34,319 nt of DNA from JBBDIM01 sp040880405. GTDB taxonomy: Bacteria > Planctomycetota > Planctomycetia > Pirellulales > Pirellulaceae. The notes under the pieces are model-generated. The model was not told the DNA's origin. It was given only the letters and a program-made list of their open reading frames with translations, and ran no database searches. The stretch lies in contig JBBDIM010000077.1 of assembly GCA_040880405.1 (NCBI GenBank), forward strand, positions 1 through 34,319. Reading direction: 5' to 3'. Positions 17,146 through 24,444 of this stretch are shown in pieces. Every line of letters begins with the position of its first letter. The stretch's first letter is position 1. The translations under genes and the position numbers were made by a program.

Positions 17146-17624
17146 ACCACGAAATACACGAATGACACGAAAATAAGAGGGGCCCAACGGGGTTGAAACG
17201 CAGAGGCGCAGAGAGCGCGGAGGGAGTCCGCCCACGCACGTTGCGTCTCTGCGCTCTCTGCGTCTCCGCGTTTCAAATTCTTTAAATCCGACCGTCATTT
17301 TCCGAGTGATGCTTTGTTTTCTAACGTGATTAAAAGCCGCTTTTAAATCTCTCGCAAAGCCGCAAAGGAGTTTAGTTACTCAGGTCTTGATATTTTTCGT
17401 CGCTTCCAGGCGATGATATGTCCAGAAAACCTACCACCCCCGCTCAACTCTCCTCTTTGCGCCTTTGCGAGAGAAATTCTTACTTAGAACCGCCGAATGG
17501 CCGTGGTTGTCCCGCATCGGCTCATCCAAGCGGATCACGCGGAGCGCCCTCGTCACGCTCTTCTGATTTTGGTTGCGGCCAAAAGCCGCGCCGGGTTCTT
17601 CGTGTCTTTCGTGGTTAAAAAAAA
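17146..17624 (+). repeat. Composite dispersed repeat, copy 1
   Basis: This copy begins with CCACGAAATACACGAATGAC and ends with TTCGTGTCTTTCGTGGTT, which are roughly inverse to each other. Inside are conserved stretches shared with the inverse of 22301-22691, for example AATTCTTTAAATCCGA, ACGTGATTAAAAGCCGCT and TTTTGGTTGCGGCC. Relative to copy 2 it carries about 90 extra bases at ~17181-17270. It fills most of the 565-base gap 17083-17647; the frames open through it encode only repeat-derived peptides. Confidence 0.85.
17195..17274. repeat. GC-rich hairpin nested in composite copy 1
   Basis: Arms 17195-17218 and 17251-17274 are 24-base inverted repeats with two mismatches, built of CGCAGAG words. 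The hairpin makes up nearly all of the segment that copy 2 lacks, so it looks like a secondary insertion. Confidence 0.75.
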
Positions 17625-17647
17625 TCATGGCCGGTGGTCGTTGCCAA

Positions 17648-18541
17648 TTAGTGAATCGTCGCGTTGCGCGTATGCAAAAAGTTCCGCAGCACCGCGTCTA
17701 CCGGCTGGTCGGTTCGGGCCAAACAATACTCCATCCGATTGGCGAGCGCCTCGCCCCGGAGGGAATCTAAAAACGCTTGAATCTCCCGCAGATACGCCTT
17801 GCGAATCGACAGCGGATCGGCCAGTAGTTGCGGCATCTGTTCTAAACCGCGGAACATCGTGGGGCGGCGGAACGGGAAATCGATCTCCGCCGGATCGAGT
17901 ACCTGCAGCAGGATGACATCGTGCCGCCGGTAGCGCAAATGCCGCAGCCCCGCCATGAGCGATTGGACATCGTCAAAAAAATCGCTCACCACCAACACAA
18001 TCCCCCGCCGAGTCAGCCGCGTCGCCAGGTCGTGAAAGATCGGCCCCATCGACGTTTTGGACGAAGTCTCGGCGGTGCTTAATACCTCAAGCACCTGCTG
18101 CAATTGAAGCGGATTTCCCGAAGGGGGCAAAATCGCGCGAATTTCCTGATCGAACGTCGTCAGTCCCACCGCGTCCTGCTGCCGCAAAATCAACCACGCC
18201 AGCGCCGCGGTCAGGCTTTGGGCGTATTCCAACTTCGACAGCGGGGAGTCCGGCCCCTGGTACCGCATGCTCTCGCTGACATCGACCACCAGATTACAAA
18301 TCAGGTTGGTTTCGTCCTCGAACTGTTTCACGTGGTATTTGTCGGTCCGGCCGAACACCTTCCAGTCGACGTACCGCAAGTCGTCTCCCGGCGCGTAGTC
18401 CCGGTGTTCCGCGAACTCGATCGAGAACCCACGGTGAGGACTACGGTGCGAACCGGCAATGAACCCCTCCACAATATGGCGGGCCTTCACCTGCAAACCT
18501 TGCAGCCTAGCCAGCGTTTGGGGATCTAAATGCTTCGACAA
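17648..18541 (-). CDS. DUF58-family protein (VWA-like), MoxR partner
   Basis: The product has 297 residues if translation begins at the TTG at 18541, which has GAGG nine bases upstream and starts SKHLDPQTLARLQGL, the usual beginning of planctomycete DUF58 proteins. The longer frame to 18778 reads the MoxR gene out of frame and is rejected. The DUF58 signature APGDDLRYVDWKVFGRT is at 51-67. A VWA-type site DVSESM has Asp87, Ser89 and Ser91. There are no membrane segments, so the protein is probably cytoplasmic. The first 35 bases overlap the end of the MoxR gene, implying coupled translation. DUF58 genes next to moxR are a recurring pair; their biochemical role is unsettled. Confidence 0.9.
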   Translation of the reverse strand: MSKHLDPQTLARLQGLQVKARHIVEGFIAGSHRSPHRGFSIEFAEHRDYAPGDDLRYVDWKVFGRTDKYHVKQFEDETNLICNLVVDVSESMRYQGPDSPLSKLEYAQSLTAALAWLILRQQDAVGLTTFDQEIRAILPPSGNPLQLQQVLEVLSTAETSSKTSMGPIFHDLATRLTRRGIVLVVSDFFDDVQSLMAGLRHLRYRRHDVILLQVLDPAEIDFPFRRPTMFRGLEQMPQLLADPLSIRKAYLREIQAFLDSLRGEALANRMEYCLARTDQPVDAVLRNFLHTRNATIH

Positions 18542-19550
18542 AATGATTGTCCTCGCTGGAGACCGGGAGTTGTTCGATGAGTCGGCGGACCACGTCGTCG
18601 GTGGTAATGCCCTCGGCGTCCGCATTGAAACTAGTGCGAATCCGATGCCGCAAGACCGGCAAGGCGACCGCCTGGATATCCTCGACCGTCGCGCAGTCTC
18701 GTCCCCTGAGGACGGCCCGCGACTTGGCACCGAGCACCAAGTACTGACTCGCTCTCGGGCCGGCACCCCATTGGACATACCGCTGCACGAAATCAGGGGC
18801 GTCGGGATGTCCCTTGCGGGTCATCCGAACCAAACGAATCGCGTACTGGGCCACCGGATCGGCGATCGGCACACGGCGAACCAAGTGCGTCAGCTCCAAA
18901 ATTTCCGCCGCACTCAACAGTGGCTGAATGACCGACTCGTAATCGGCGGTCGTCCGTTTGACGATCTCCAGTTCCTCCGCCTCGGTCGGGTAATCGATCC
19001 GCACATTGAACATGAACCGGTCCAACTGCGCCTCCGGTAGCGGATAGGTCCCTTCCTGTTCGATCGGGTTTTGGGTCGCGAGCACAAAAAACGGGCTCGG
19101 CAGGCTGTGCTTCGCGCCACCGACGGTGACCTGTTTTTCCTGCATCGATTCCAACAGCGCGGCCTGGGTTTTGGGTGGCGTGCGGTTGATTTCGTCCGCC
19201 AAAATCACGTTGCTAAAGATCGGCCCTTGAATGAAGCGATAGACCCGCTCGCCACTCGACTTGTTTTCCTGAATGATCTCCGTCCCGGTGATGTCCGACG
19301 GCATCAGGTCGGGCGTGAATTGGATACGGTTAAAGTCGAGGTGCAAGGCGTTGGCCAACGTGCGGACCATCAACGTCTTGGCCAGCCCCGGTACTCCTTC
19401 CAGCAGACAGTGCCCACCGGAAAAGAGCGTGATCAGCAACTGCTCCATCACCTCGCTCTGGCCGACAATCACCCGGGCCACCTCGCGCTGGATCCCCTGG
19501 TAGGCCTCCCCTAATTTCGCAACCGCCGCCACGTCGAAGTCATCATTCAT
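18507..19550 (-). CDS. MoxR-family AAA+ ATPase
   Basis: The product has 347 residues from the ATG at 19550. An in-frame ATG at 19613 would add 21 residues encoded by hairpin element C, and is rejected. Walker A is GVPGLAKT at 52-59, Walker B is VILADEINR with Asp119-Glu120, and the sensor Asn is in ATQNP at ~161. An arginine-finger-type Arg lies in EAQLDRF near 178. A lid domain follows. These are the marks of the MoxR branch of AAA+ chaperone-like ATPases, which help assemble or activate complexes together with VWA proteins. The DUF58 gene overlaps its 3' end, and the BatA-like and VWA proteins are downstream. Confidence 0.94.
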   Translation of the reverse strand: MNDDFDVAAVAKLGEAYQGIQREVARVIVGQSEVMEQLLITLFSGGHCLLEGVPGLAKTLMVRTLANALHLDFNRIQFTPDLMPSDITGTEIIQENKSSGERVYRFIQGPIFSNVILADEINRTPPKTQAALLESMQEKQVTVGGAKHSLPSPFFVLATQNPIEQEGTYPLPEAQLDRFMFNVRIDYPTEAEELEIVKRTTADYESVIQPLLSAAEILELTHLVRRVPIADPVAQYAIRLVRMTRKGHPDAPDFVQRYVQWGAGPRASQYLVLGAKSRAVLRGRDCATVEDIQAVALPVLRHRIRTSFNADAEGITTDDVVRRLIEQLPVSSEDNHFVEAFRSPNAG

Positions 19551-19584
19551 CAGGTTGTATCTCTTTCGCGTCCGTTGGTTTTGT

Positions 19585-19670
19585 GTGAAAAAGGGGTCAG
19601 GACTCTTTTTCATCAGACGTGTTCAATTTTGAGAACGTTTCGCGAAAAAGAGTCCTGACCCCTTTTTCAC
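19585..19670. repeat. Hairpin element C (86 bp)
   Basis: Arms 19585-19611 and 19644-19670 are perfect 27-base inverted repeats; the 32-base loop is 19612-19643. It begins 31 bases past the stop of the PQQ-like gene and ends 34 bases before the chosen MoxR start. Read on the minus strand its lower arm supplies a false upstream ATG encoding MKKSPDPFF. Confidence 0.95.
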
Positions 19671-19701
19671 ACTGCGGGCTACCTCGAATTTCTTCACCGG
19701 T

Positions 19702-22164
19702 TCAATTCGAATTCTCTGACGCGGCGGGACGCGACGTGCCCCCCGCTCCTTCCGTTTGAAACACCACCAGGCGATCGGGCGTCGCGAGAATCAGTTTATC
19801 TCCAGTCACGAGCACATTCCCCCCGCCGTAGCCCAATTGAAACAAATTAATCGGATCCATGGCGCGTTTCGCCTGAGTTCCCTCCAACTCGGTTTCTAGC
19901 ACGTGGACCCCTTCTCGGGTCGGCCAATACACCTTATCGTCCGCGATCACCCCCCGGCCATACCCGACCGGCTGCGACCCCGGCTCGGAAGTCCCGGTGG
20001 GGTATTGAGCCCGAATTTTCCCCGACTCTAGGTGAATCCAAAATAAATGCTCGCCACTGACCAGCAGATCCTCCTCGGTCGCGCCCAACAAGTGGGTCGC
20101 GTTGATCCCTTCGGGGACGGTTTGCCAAACCAGTTGTCCGGTGGCGGCGTCCAGGGCGAAGATCCGGTCGCTGTCCATCGGCATCGTGATCACCATCCCG
20201 CGCGTCACAATACAGGGGTTGAGGTCCCGCTGAAGTGTCACGTTCGCCTCAGCGAGGGTTTGTGTCCTGAGCGTTTTCCGGGGATACCTGGTCAGCCATA
20301 AAAACCTGCCGCTGGTGGCATCCAGCGCGGTGACGACGCCCCGATTCGTGTTGTAATACAACACTCCCTGCTCCAGAGTCAGCAGGTTGTGTGTCTGGTG
20401 CGGGACGTTCCCATCGCTAACCATCCCCACCCCGTACGGCTCGGTCGTGCTGATCGACCGCCGCCACACGAGGGAACCGGTTTCCACTTCGTAACAGGCA
20501 ATCGCCGTTTCCTCGCGGATGCCCCCTTTGGTGACCCCGCAGTAAATGTAGCGCCCATCACTGACGCCGGTCCCTTCGAACTCCCAGTTGTCCTCGATGT
20601 CCGCAGTTGGCGAAATCGTTTGCAGCAGCTTCCCTTCCTGCCGCAGGTTAAAGATCAGCAGGTCCGCCTTGCGCCGGGTTCTCCTGTTTGGGTTGGCCTG
20701 TAAGCTTGGCACGGTGTCCCCGCGCCGAGCCACCAGGAGTTGGTCCTTCGCCGACAGGGTGAAACGCGGGGCTCCCAGACTCTCGTTCAGGTTGGCCACG
20801 CGATCTCGAATCCGACGTCCAAACACCCCCTCGCGCTGGCCCCGGAGTTCGCCTGCGTCCCCCGGATTGAAGCGGCCCCGTTCCAGATTCTCAGGGTCGA
20901 AGTCCTCGTTATCGGTGGAAGGGAACGCCGGTTTGCCATCTTCCAGGCGAAAACCCCGCACGCGGGTATGGTCCTGAATGAAAACATTTGAGCCAATCAC
21001 CACCGGGTGCGTACTGAGCAGGGAGTCGGCGTCTTCCGCCAAAAGGGAGGTTTCGCGGCTTAAGCTCTCCTTCTTTGTCAATTCCTGGGATTCAATGCGG
21101 ACCTCCCAGAGCTGTTTGTAGTTTGGGGAGACCGCATCGGCCGTGGCGATTTTCGTCCGCGAGAAATCACCAGCGAAGGTAGGCCAGTCGCCATCCCGAG
21201 GTGAGCCGCGCATCGCCGGAAGTTCCGATTCGAGCATCCTCGCTAGAAATTCCGCCAGCACCACTTCTCGGCCACCCATGGTACCGGTGGCTGCGGGATA
21301 AAATCGCCTCAGAATCTCTAGTTCCACCTCCGCGCGGTGGCGTGAGCCTTCCAGCCAACTGGCCAGCGCCAGACGCGCCCAAACATCGGAGAGCGGAATT
21401 CCCGAATCGGGGTAACTCAGCGGCGAGGTCTCGTCCGAGTCGGCCGCGAGTTGCCGCTGCAGATAATCTTGGTGCCGCTCCCAATCGATCCCATCGACCG
21501 CCAACCAGAGAGGCTGACCCGGGAAGGCCAACAGCCGCTGCTCCGGATCGGCGGGAACGCGAAATTCCGCCGCGATCCGTTCCCAAACCAGCCGGGCGTC
21601 GCTCAGTCGACCCTGCTCCAGCAGCAAGTCACCCAACCTGAACAGCGCCTGGTCCGCCCTCGAACTGAGAAAGTACTCCTGCACCACTTCCTGAAGCCGC
21701 GAGATATCTCCCGCGGCGATCGCCTCTTCAATCCGGGGAGTTGCAATCGGATCGACTTGCCGCCGATAGGCGGCGAGAAACTCCGGCTCGAAGTGGGCCA
21801 GGGTCACGAGGCGCTTCCGCAGGTGGGTTCGCAGATCGATGAAGTACTCGAAGCTTTCCTTCTCGCCCAACTCAATTTGACCGGCGGCGACCAGTTGGTC
21901 GCCATGGTCGCTGGAGATTTTCCGAACGAGCGCAATCGCCTCTTGCCAAGATTCCGCCTCCAGCAATTGATCCGTCTGCGTCAGTAAGTTGCGCGACTCG
22001 TTTTGGAGCCCCTGCAAATCGACGGAAGTCGAAAAGTCGGTGGGGGGACTTTCAATCACCCGCCGATTGCGCTGAGCCCAAACCTCCTGGCCCCCTAAGA
22101 GCGATCCAAGAATCACCCCCAGCGTCGAGATCAACGCGAACTTACGGCCAGCGGATCGAGTCAT
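19702..22164 (-). CDS. Exported PQQ-like beta-propeller protein with helical N-terminal region
   Basis: The 820-residue product has a signal peptide with cleavage predicted after VWA at residue 30. Residues ~40-300 are helical and repeat-like, possibly TPR-type (LLEAESWQEAIALVRKI, FRLGDLLLEQGRLSDARLVWERI). From ~330 to the end it has PQQ-type beta-propeller strands, for example ACYEVETGSLVWRR, VTALDATSGRFLWLT and IFALDAATGQLVWQT. The residues needed to bind pyrroloquinoline quinone are not obvious, so a binding or scaffold propeller is more likely than a dehydrogenase. It is first in the run that continues with moxR. The ATG at 22164 lacks a strong ribosome site. Confidence 0.87.
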   Translation of the reverse strand: MTRSAGRKFALISTLGVILGSLLGGQEVWAQRNRRVIESPPTDFSTSVDLQGLQNESRNLLTQTDQLLEAESWQEAIALVRKISSDHGDQLVAAGQIELGEKESFEYFIDLRTHLRKRLVTLAHFEPEFLAAYRRQVDPIATPRIEEAIAAGDISRLQEVVQEYFLSSRADQALFRLGDLLLEQGRLSDARLVWERIAAEFRVPADPEQRLLAFPGQPLWLAVDGIDWERHQDYLQRQLAADSDETSPLSYPDSGIPLSDVWARLALASWLEGSRHRAEVELEILRRFYPAATGTMGGREVVLAEFLARMLESELPAMRGSPRDGDWPTFAGDFSRTKIATADAVSPNYKQLWEVRIESQELTKKESLSRETSLLAEDADSLLSTHPVVIGSNVFIQDHTRVRGFRLEDGKPAFPSTDNEDFDPENLERGRFNPGDAGELRGQREGVFGRRIRDRVANLNESLGAPRFTLSAKDQLLVARRGDTVPSLQANPNRRTRRKADLLIFNLRQEGKLLQTISPTADIEDNWEFEGTGVSDGRYIYCGVTKGGIREETAIACYEVETGSLVWRRSISTTEPYGVGMVSDGNVPHQTHNLLTLEQGVLYYNTNRGVVTALDATSGRFLWLTRYPRKTLRTQTLAEANVTLQRDLNPCIVTRGMVITMPMDSDRIFALDAATGQLVWQTVPEGINATHLLGATEEDLLVSGEHLFWIHLESGKIRAQYPTGTSEPGSQPVGYGRGVIADDKVYWPTREGVHVLETELEGTQAKRAMDPINLFQLGYGGGNVLVTGDKLILATPDRLVVFQTEGAGGTSRPAASENSN

Positions 22165-22300
22165 GAGGTCGACAACTTGGGGGGAGGAGGATCGGTTCCA
22201 ATCTCACTTCAGTATAGAGTGGCGGAAAGCCGGAGAAAAGCGAATCCCCGCCTACCCGCCGGGGGACTTAGCAGGATGCATTGGTCGTGATCAAGCAGTT

Positions 22301-22691
22301 TTTTACCACGAAATACACGAATGACCCAGCGCGGCCTTTGGCCGCAACCAAAATTAGATGCTTGTGACGAGGGCAATTCGCGTGATCCGCCTGGCTGGGC
22401 CGGAGTGGGTTCAGCCACGGCCATTCGGCGGTGTTTCGTTGATTTTACCGCAAAGACGCAAAGAGGAGAGTCACTCGGGGGTGGAAAGTTCTCTGGTCAT
22501 ACGAGCGCCGAGAAGCGACGAGAAATATCAAGAGCTGGGCGATTCAACCCCTTTGCGCCTTTGCGAGAGATTCAAAGAGCGGCTTTTAATCACGTTAAGG
22601 TACGAAGCATCACTCGGGAAATGACGATCGGATTTAAAGAATTTGAAATTCCCTTCCTCTTATTCGTGTATTTCGTGTCATTCGTAGTTAA
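22301..22691 (-). repeat. Composite dispersed repeat, copy 2 (inverted relative to copy 1)
   Basis: Read on the minus strand this region follows copy 1 (17146-17624) over most of its length, with many point changes and without the nested hairpin. It ends in CACGAA-type words on both sides. It fills the gene-free gap 22165-22719 upstream of the PQQ-like gene. The two copies thus face each other across the PQQ-MoxR-DUF58 block. Confidence 0.85.
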
Positions 22692-22719
22692 TAAAATCTT
22701 GACGGGGAGCGTGGACCAA

Positions 22720-22893
22720 CTAAACCCGCGGGTCCCCCAATAAGGTTCGCCCGATGTAAAACAGGGCGACTCCAAACAGGAACCCGGCCAGCATGTTACG
22801 GAATCCCAACGCGCCTTGCATTTCCAGGATGACCACAATTGGTAAGATAAAGAGGCCAGCGAGTTGGCAGAAACGTCCGAGCGAGTGCAACAC
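22720..22893 (-). CDS. Small two-helix membrane protein
   Basis: A 57-residue frame runs from a GTG at 22893 to a TAG at 22720 and begins VLHSLGRFCQLAGL. It has two hydrophobic helices, around LAGLFILPIVVILEM and MLAGFLFGVALFYIG, split by a short QGALGFRN loop, and ends TLLGDPRV. There is no ATG; the frame stays open upstream to about 22953 (adding IATAGKETK before the GTG), so the true start may be another non-ATG codon. The hydrophobic pattern and clean ending argue for a real gene. It is divergent from the DUF983 gene. I recall similar short membrane proteins in planctomycetes, but no function can be given. Confidence 0.6.
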   Translation of the reverse strand: MLHSLGRFCQLAGLFILPIVVILEMQGALGFRNMLAGFLFGVALFYIGRTLLGDPRV

Positions 22894-23043
22894 CTTGGTC
22901 TCTTTTCCGGCCGTGGCGATGGAACTTGGGGGGTGAATGAATGAGACCCTCGATTATGACCACCTCGCGGGGCCCGTCAGCCACCGGGGGGCCCTTCTTC
23001 CCCGACCCCCCGTCCTTCCTTATCCCCAACAGGTCACCCCGGC

Positions 23044-23400
23044 ATGAATCGCTTTCTGACGATTGTTTCCCGAAGTCTCAGGACACGTTGCCCGGCGTGC
23101 GGTGAGGGGAAAGTGTTTCGCGATTGGTTCCACGTCCACGCGCAATGTCCGCATTGCGGGATCCGATTCGAGCGGGAACCTGGGTTCTTCCTTGGCTCGA
23201 TCTACTTCAACTACGGCCTGACCGCCCTGATTGTGGCCATCGTCTTTCCGACGCTGTTGTTCGGCGGCTACGCGGACAACAACACCCTGCTGTTTGGGTG
23301 CCTCGTTTTCATGATCCTCTTCCCCGTCCTGTTTTTCCCACTGGCGCGGAGCCTGTGGTTGGGGTTTGATGAGTTTGTCGATCCGCGCCCCAAGAAGTGA
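23044..23400 (+). CDS. DUF983 zinc-ribbon membrane protein
   Basis: The 118-residue product has an N-terminal zinc ribbon, CPACGEGKVF and CPHCGIRFE (two CxxC pairs at ~18-21 and ~35-38). Two membrane segments follow, near residues 57-76 and 84-106 (LTALIVAIVFPTLLFG and LLFGCLVFMILFPVLFFPLA). This is the DUF983 layout. Family members are often near cytochrome oxidase genes, which fits the respiratory operon beginning 600 bases away, but their role is unproven. It is one of only two plus-strand genes in the window. Hairpin element D begins nine bases after its stop. Confidence 0.9.
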   Translation: MNRFLTIVSRSLRTRCPACGEGKVFRDWFHVHAQCPHCGIRFEREPGFFLGSIYFNYGLTALIVAIVFPTLLFGGYADNNTLLFGCLVFMILFPVLFFPLARSLWLGFDEFVDPRPKK

Positions 23401-23409
23401 GCGGTGCGA

Positions 23410-23494
23410 GTGAAAAAGGGGTCAGGACTCTTTTTCGCAAAATGTTCTCAATTGGAACACGTCTGATGAAAAAGAGTCCTGACCCCTTTTTCGC
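23410..23494. repeat. Hairpin element D (85 bp)
   Basis: Arms 23410-23436 and 23468-23494 match over 26 of 27 bases; the outermost triplet differs. The 31-base loop is close to that of element A in the same orientation. It lies between the 3' ends of two convergent genes (stops at 23400 and 23503), where it could end transcription from both sides. Confidence 0.95.
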
Positions 23495-23502
23495 GGCCCA
23501 AC

Positions 23503-23847
23503 CTACGTAAGTAGATCAGGCGGCGGTTGCGTCCGCACCCCTTCGGCCGCCTTACGCTGGGCGTAGCTGGCTAAGCCGATCGGATCGGAAAGGTCGTCCC
23601 TTGGGTCCGGCTTGGTGCGGCGACCGACGGTGAGGAAGTAAAATACGAACGCCGCCAAAATCGCGAACGGCATCGACATCATGAAGATGATGCTGAATCC
23701 GTAAGCCTGCACAAAGTTCCCACCTAAGCCCTCTTTACAGGTCGGGCAGGCCAGCGCGACCGAAGAGGCGGCCAGCCACATCGCAGCCACGCCACCGGTT
23801 GTCATCGCAGGCCGGGCGAGTCGATGTGCGATCAATCTGCGGAGCAT
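23503..23847 (-). CDS. Exported CPTC-motif membrane protein, unknown function
   Basis: The 114-residue product has a signal-peptide-like N-terminus (TTGGVAAMWLAASSVALA), then CPTCKEGLGGNFVQAYG directly after the predicted cleavage, and one membrane segment (FSIIFMMSMPFAILAAFVFYFL). The C-terminal tail is polar and basic, presumably cytoplasmic. The two Cys are spaced CxxC without a following His, so this is not a c-type heme site; a metal site or disulfide facing the periplasm is possible. It lies downstream of DUF420 on the same strand with element E between them. Its place at the end of the oxidase operon suggests a role in oxidase assembly, which is inference only. Confidence 0.72.
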   Translation of the reverse strand: MLRRLIAHRLARPAMTTGGVAAMWLAASSVALACPTCKEGLGGNFVQAYGFSIIFMMSMPFAILAAFVFYFLTVGRRTKPDPRDDLSDPIGLASYAQRKAAEGVRTQPPPDLLT

Positions 23848-23886
23848 GTCTCAACCTCGATTGTTCTAGCGAAAAACATCGCGGAC

Positions 23887-23977
23887 GTAAAAAAGGGGTC
23901 AGGAGTCTTTTTTCGAAACGTGAGAGGTCGGTCGTCCCTTGAGGGTTGCTAAAAAAGACTCCTGACCCCTTTTTTAC
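23887..23977. repeat. Hairpin element E, variant stem (91 bp)
   Basis: Arms 23887-23913 and 23951-23977 are perfect 27-base inverted repeats, but the core reads GGAGTC/GACTCC where elements A-D have GGACTC/GAGTCC. The 37-base loop is unrelated to the others. It begins two bases past the DUF420 stop. Confidence 0.95.
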
Positions 23978-23979
23978 AC

Positions 23980-24444
23980 CTACCCCGGAACTTCCAGGGG
24001 CGGGTAAATCTGGTACAGCATCAAGTATACCAAAACCCCGGTGATCGACACATACAACCAGATGGGAAACGTCCAGCGGGCAAACGCAATATGCCAAGGC
24101 CGCTGGTCGCGCAGGCCAAAGTAAATGGTCGCGACGGCTAAAAATGGAACCACCGCGGCCAAGACCACATGGCTTATTAGCATCCCAAAGTAGAAAATCC
24201 GAATCCCTTGGGGAGGGTAATCCGGGAATCCCCGACCGTGCGATCCGAGCACCGCCTGAAGCTGGTAGTGATACGTTAAGTAACTTCCCAAAAAGATTAC
24301 CGAGACCGCGAAACACCCCAGCATCGTCCACTTGTGGGCGGTCTCTTTGCGCTGCTTGATCAGCACGAAACCGGTCACCAACAAAAGGGTCGCCAGCAAG
24401 TTCAGGGAGGCGTTGACATGCGGCAGGACTTGAATCAGTTCCAC
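23980..24444 (-). CDS. DUF420 membrane protein (CtaM-like oxidase assembly)
   Basis: The 154-residue product has four membrane segments and the DUF420 pattern: PHVNASLNLLATLLLVTG, then HKWTMLGCFAVS, SYLTYHYQL, and a later LISHVVLAAVVPFL. Conserved His residues suggest metal or heme contact. Relatives in Firmicutes (CtaM/YozB) are needed for maturation of heme-copper oxidases, which fits its place at the end of this operon. The start is a GTG at 24444 whose first base is the last base of the double-SCO stop codon, so the two genes are tightly coupled. A purine-rich GGAGG lies a short way upstream. Confidence 0.86.
   Translation of the reverse strand: MELIQVLPHVNASLNLLATLLLVTGFVLIKQRKETAHKWTMLGCFAVSVIFLGSYLTYHYQLQAVLGSHGRGFPDYPPQGIRIFYFGMLISHVVLAAVVPFLAVATIYFGLRDQRPWHIAFARWTFPIWLYVSITGVLVYLMLYQIYPPLEVPG

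Noticed and set aside
17431..17628. Short frames in the composite repeats as small proteins
   Set aside because: The peptides simply translate CACGAA- and GCAAAG-type repeat words, and the matching frames in copy 2 are disrupted differently.
17146..17647. A CRISPR-like array in the repeat-rich gaps
   Set aside because: Repeat units are inverted, irregularly spaced and of several families; there are no uniform direct repeats with unique spacers and no cas genes.
18542..18778. Upstream extension of the DUF58 gene to an ATG at 18778
   Set aside because: It overlaps 272 bases of the MoxR gene out of frame and has Arg/Ser-rich shadow composition; the family's usual N-terminus begins at the TTG at 18541.
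19551..19613. MoxR start at the ATG at 19613
   Set aside because: The extra residues (MKKSPDPFF and following) come from hairpin element C; the conserved protein begins at 19550.
23740..23765. c-type heme-binding site in the CPTC protein
   Set aside because: The motif is CPTCK, without the His of CxxCH.
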